Assembly (NCBI GenBank): GCA_002733945.2
Contig: NVXO02000009.1
Span: 41,940 to 50,880 of the forward strand
Reading direction: 5' to 3'
From: Sulfurimonas sp.
Lineage (GTDB): Bacteria; Campylobacterota; Campylobacteria; Campylobacterales; Sulfurimonadaceae
DNA: 8,941 nt
This document shows, in pieces, positions 7,171-8,941 of this stretch (the first letter of the stretch is position 1; the number at the start of each line of letters is the position of its first letter). The notes under the pieces are model-generated. The model was not told the origin of the DNA. It searched no databases and saw only the letters and a program-made list of their open reading frames with translations. A program made the translations under genes and the position numbers.

Positions 7171-7173
7171 GGC

Positions 7174-7205
7174 GATACCTCCTAATTTAGTCAAGAGGAG
7201 GCATC
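7174..7205 (-). promoter_or_regulatory. Hairpin sequestering the ribosome site of the sbtA remnant
   Basis: In the minus-strand RNA GAUGCCUCCU (7205-7196) can pair with AGGAGGUAUC (7183-7174): ten base pairs with one G-U, around a 12-base loop. The right arm is the whole Shine-Dalgarno sequence and ends 3 bases before the ATG at 7170. Such a fold would block translation initiation unless opened, so it looks like a translational control element of the former transporter operon. Confidence 0.55.
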
Positions 7206-7255
7206 GTAAAAAATATATATGGCTAAAAGTAGATATCCTTTAGCTATTATAAATA

Positions 7256-7277
7256 ACTTCCCCTAAAAAGGGAAAGT
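7256..7277 (-). terminator. Terminator-like hairpin after icd
   Basis: Starting 6 bases past the icd stop, the minus strand reads ACTTTCCC-TTTTTA-GGGGAAGT, an 8-bp stem with one G-T pair, followed by TATTTATAATAG. The T-rich tail is broken by A, so it would be an imperfect intrinsic terminator and may allow read-through into the downstream genes or act as a 3' end stabiliser. The interval to 7205 holds no other recognisable feature. Confidence 0.45.
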
Positions 7278-7282
7278 ATTAT

Positions 7283-8743
7283 TTATTCACCTTGCCCAAG
7301 AGAATAAGCACGCTCACCATCTTCAAATGCATAAAGGTTCTCAGTTTTAATTACTTCAATACCAGCTGCATCAATTTTATTCATCATATCAGTGATATCA
7401 CCATTAGTGATTATATTCCCTTGTGTTTTGTTATAGAAACGACATCTCCAGTGGTCAGTAAGAAAAGTCTCTGGATGACCATTTGGATATACTTTTTGAC
7501 CACGATTAGAAATCATTTTAAGTGCTATATTAGTACCTTTAGTAAGCTCAACTAATTTGTCCCCGATAGTGTTTGAATCACAATCATTTCTAGTAAAGAT
7601 ATCAGAACCAATAAGATTCATTTTTGTGTCTCTTACTTTTGAAAGAGTAGGTTTTTTGATTTTAATTGCTTTGTCATACTTTACAACTTCTAGAGTTAAT
7701 GGTTCTTGACCAAGTCTCTCAATAACTGCATCAGCAAACTCTTTAGTTCCAACTTCTGTATGTGCTTTACCTTCAGCTTTAAGTTTACGTGCAAGGTCAT
7801 AAGTAACTATACCGTCTTCGATTGTTTTTAACCAAGCATTATGAACTTTTTGGGCAACTTGAGGTTGACCAGCTTGTACCATCATCATAACACCTGAAAG
7901 TAAAAGTCCAGATGGATTCGCTTTGTTTTGACCGGCATGACGTGGAGCAGAACCGTGAATTGCTTCATACATTGCTATATCGTCACCAACATTAGCACCA
8001 GGTGCAATACCAACTGAACCAGTCATAAGTCCAAGAATATCAGTTGCAACATCACCATAAAGGTTAGGCATTAGAACCATATCAAAGTCTTCAGGCCCAT
8101 CTACTAGTTTAGCCATACCGATATCAATAATCCAATCATCAGCTTGAATTTCAGGGTAGTTTTTAGCTGTTTCATAAAATACTTTCACAAAAAGTCCATC
8201 AGTTATTTTCATAATGTTATCTTTAATCATACATGTGATTCTTTTTCTACCATATGCTTTTGCATACTCAAATGCATATTGACATATTTTCTCACAACCT
8301 GGTCTTGTAATGATTTTAAGACACTGAGTTACTTCTGGAGTTTGTTGGTGCTCAATACCTGCATATAAATCTTCTTCATTCTCACGGATAGTAAGAACAT
8401 TCATCCCTGGATACCTTGAAGGTATAAATGGATTATAAGAGATAGCAGGACGAACATTAGCATAAAGACCTAATGTTTTACGAATAGTTACATTTAAACT
8501 TTTATATCCACCACCTTGAGGTGTTGTAATAGGTGCTTTAAAAAGTACTTTATTCTTTTTGATAGAATCCCAAGCTTCTTGAGCAATACCAGAACTGTTC
8601 CCTGCTAAATAAACTTGTTCACCAACTTCAATGTGTTCCCACTCTACATCTGCCCCAGCAGCATCAAGTATTCTAATACTTGCATCCATAATTTCTGGAC
8701 CGATACCATCACCACGTGCTACTGTAATTGTTTGCTTTGCCAT
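7283..8743 (-). CDS. icd: Isocitrate dehydrogenase, 486-residue homodimeric type
   Basis: The enzyme oxidatively decarboxylates isocitrate, or runs in reverse as a carboxylase in the reductive TCA cycle of autotrophic epsilonproteobacteria. The protein shows GDGIGPEIMD (11-20), the substrate loop KSLNVTIRK (81-89; Ser82 and Asn84 correspond to E. coli Ser113 and Asn115), further arginines Arg98 and Arg120, Tyr127 in ENEEDLYAGIEH, Lys174, and the metal-binding NLYGDVATDILG (227-238). The cofactor site reads HGSAPRHAG (263-271); E. coli NADP enzymes have Lys-Tyr and NAD enzymes usually Asp-Ile at the Arg-His positions, so NADP is favoured but not proven. An extra C-terminal domain of about 130 residues matches the long type seen in Thermus and some proteobacteria. 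The ATG has AAGGG nearby. Nothing is broken. Confidence 0.95.
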   Translation of the reverse strand: MAKQTITVARGDGIGPEIMDASIRILDAAGADVEWEHIEVGEQVYLAGNSSGIAQEAWDSIKKNKVLFKAPITTPQGGGYKSLNVTIRKTLGLYANVRPAISYNPFIPSRYPGMNVLTIRENEEDLYAGIEHQQTPEVTQCLKIITRPGCEKICQYAFEYAKAYGRKRITCMIKDNIMKITDGLFVKVFYETAKNYPEIQADDWIIDIGMAKLVDGPEDFDMVLMPNLYGDVATDILGLMTGSVGIAPGANVGDDIAMYEAIHGSAPRHAGQNKANPSGLLLSGVMMMVQAGQPQVAQKVHNAWLKTIEDGIVTYDLARKLKAEGKAHTEVGTKEFADAVIERLGQEPLTLEVVKYDKAIKIKKPTLSKVRDTKMNLIGSDIFTRNDCDSNTIGDKLVELTKGTNIALKMISNRGQKVYPNGHPETFLTDHWRCRFYNKTQGNIITNGDITDMMNKIDAAGIEVIKTENLYAFEDGERAYSLGQGE

Positions 8744-8770
8744 TCTTATTACCCTTTTGTAATTTATTAT

Positions 8771-8799
8771 TCGTAAACTCTATAAGTTCATCGTAAACT
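8771..8799. repeat. Two direct repeats upstream of icd
   Basis: TCGTAAACT occurs at 8771-8779 and 8791-8799, identical and spaced exactly 20 bases, close to two helical turns. Each is part of AACT/AGTT-type partial palindromes (for example AGTTCATCGTAAACT, 8785-8799). Same-face spacing suggests a tandem binding site for a dimeric regulator of icd, though the sites lie downstream of the best -10 candidate and could act on the leader instead. Confidence 0.4.
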
Positions 8800-8813
8800 A
8801 TCTAGAATCCATA

Positions 8814-8850
8814 TTTGAAATGGTTTCCACCTAAACACTTGCATTTCAAA
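8814..8850. repeat. Inverted repeat in the icd leader
   Basis: TTTGAAATG (8814-8822) and CATTTCAAA (8842-8850) are perfect 9-base inverted arms with a 19-base spacer that itself holds GGT-TTCC-ACC. It lies within the expected 5' leader of the icd transcript if transcription starts near 8883. It could be an RNA hairpin or an operator; no known riboswitch is recognised. Confidence 0.4.
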
Positions 8851-8889
8851 ATATATATTGAAAATCCTGTTTTAAATAAACATGCCGAA

Positions 8890-8895
8890 ATTATA
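8890..8895 (-). promoter_or_regulatory. Candidate -10 box for icd
   Basis: A perfect TATAAT on the minus strand is preceded by A/T-rich sequence with no good -35 hexamer at 16-18 bases, which fits the relaxed -35 requirement known for epsilonproteobacterial sigma-70 promoters. It would give a leader of about 140 bases containing both repeat sets. The rest of 8896-8941 shows no gene. Confidence 0.4.
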
Positions 8896-8941
8896 TTACA
8901 TTTTAAGATAAATCTCTTCATATGTTTTGCTAAAAATTATA

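Noticed and set aside
7171..7194. TTG start adding MTKLGGIA to the SbtA remnant
   Set aside because: This interval contains the AGGAGGT that serves the downstream ATG at 7170, so it is leader and not coding sequence.

Overview
The window looks like chromosomal DNA of an epsilonproteobacterium (Campylobacterota), probably a sulfur-oxidising autotroph of the Sulfurimonas/Sulfurovum kind. The main reasons are: rho directly followed by murI, a gene order I recall from Helicobacter pylori; a MurF with a long membrane-associated N-terminal region; a roughly 490-residue isocitrate dehydrogenase; and low-GC DNA with perfect TATAAT-type -10 boxes. The genus is inference. Every gene seen is on the minus strand, so transcription runs from high to low coordinates.

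Right to left: icd (isocitrate dehydrogenase, 7283-8743) has a repeat-rich leader upstream (8771-8895) and a weak terminator-like hairpin downstream. Next come two decayed remnants of a bicarbonate-uptake pair: an SbtA-type permease cut to about 77 codons (6937-7170) and an SbtB-like P-II gene with two in-frame stops and no 3' end (6737-6940). Abutting these is a compact three-gene block of higher GC: a zinc-knuckle protein of unknown function (probably DUF6671), Sua5/TsaC threonylcarbamoyl-AMP synthase, and a class II dihydroorotase (pyrC) that exactly lacks the active-site residues Ser-Ala-Pro-His. Then the native-looking backbone resumes with murF, an isolated fragment of a chemotaxis-receptor signalling tip (1883-2134), a well-formed promoter with dyad symmetries, rho, and the 5' part of murI, which leaves the window at its left edge.

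Functionally, murF and murI serve peptidoglycan precursor synthesis, rho terminates transcription, icd serves the (possibly reductive) TCA cycle, and Sua5 makes the intermediate for the t6A tRNA modification. The most notable themes are gene decay (bicarbonate transporter, its P-II partner, a chemoreceptor, perhaps the dihydroorotase active site) and a probably acquired block that has replaced the 3' end of the P-II gene. No rRNA, tRNA, CRISPR array or transposase was seen.
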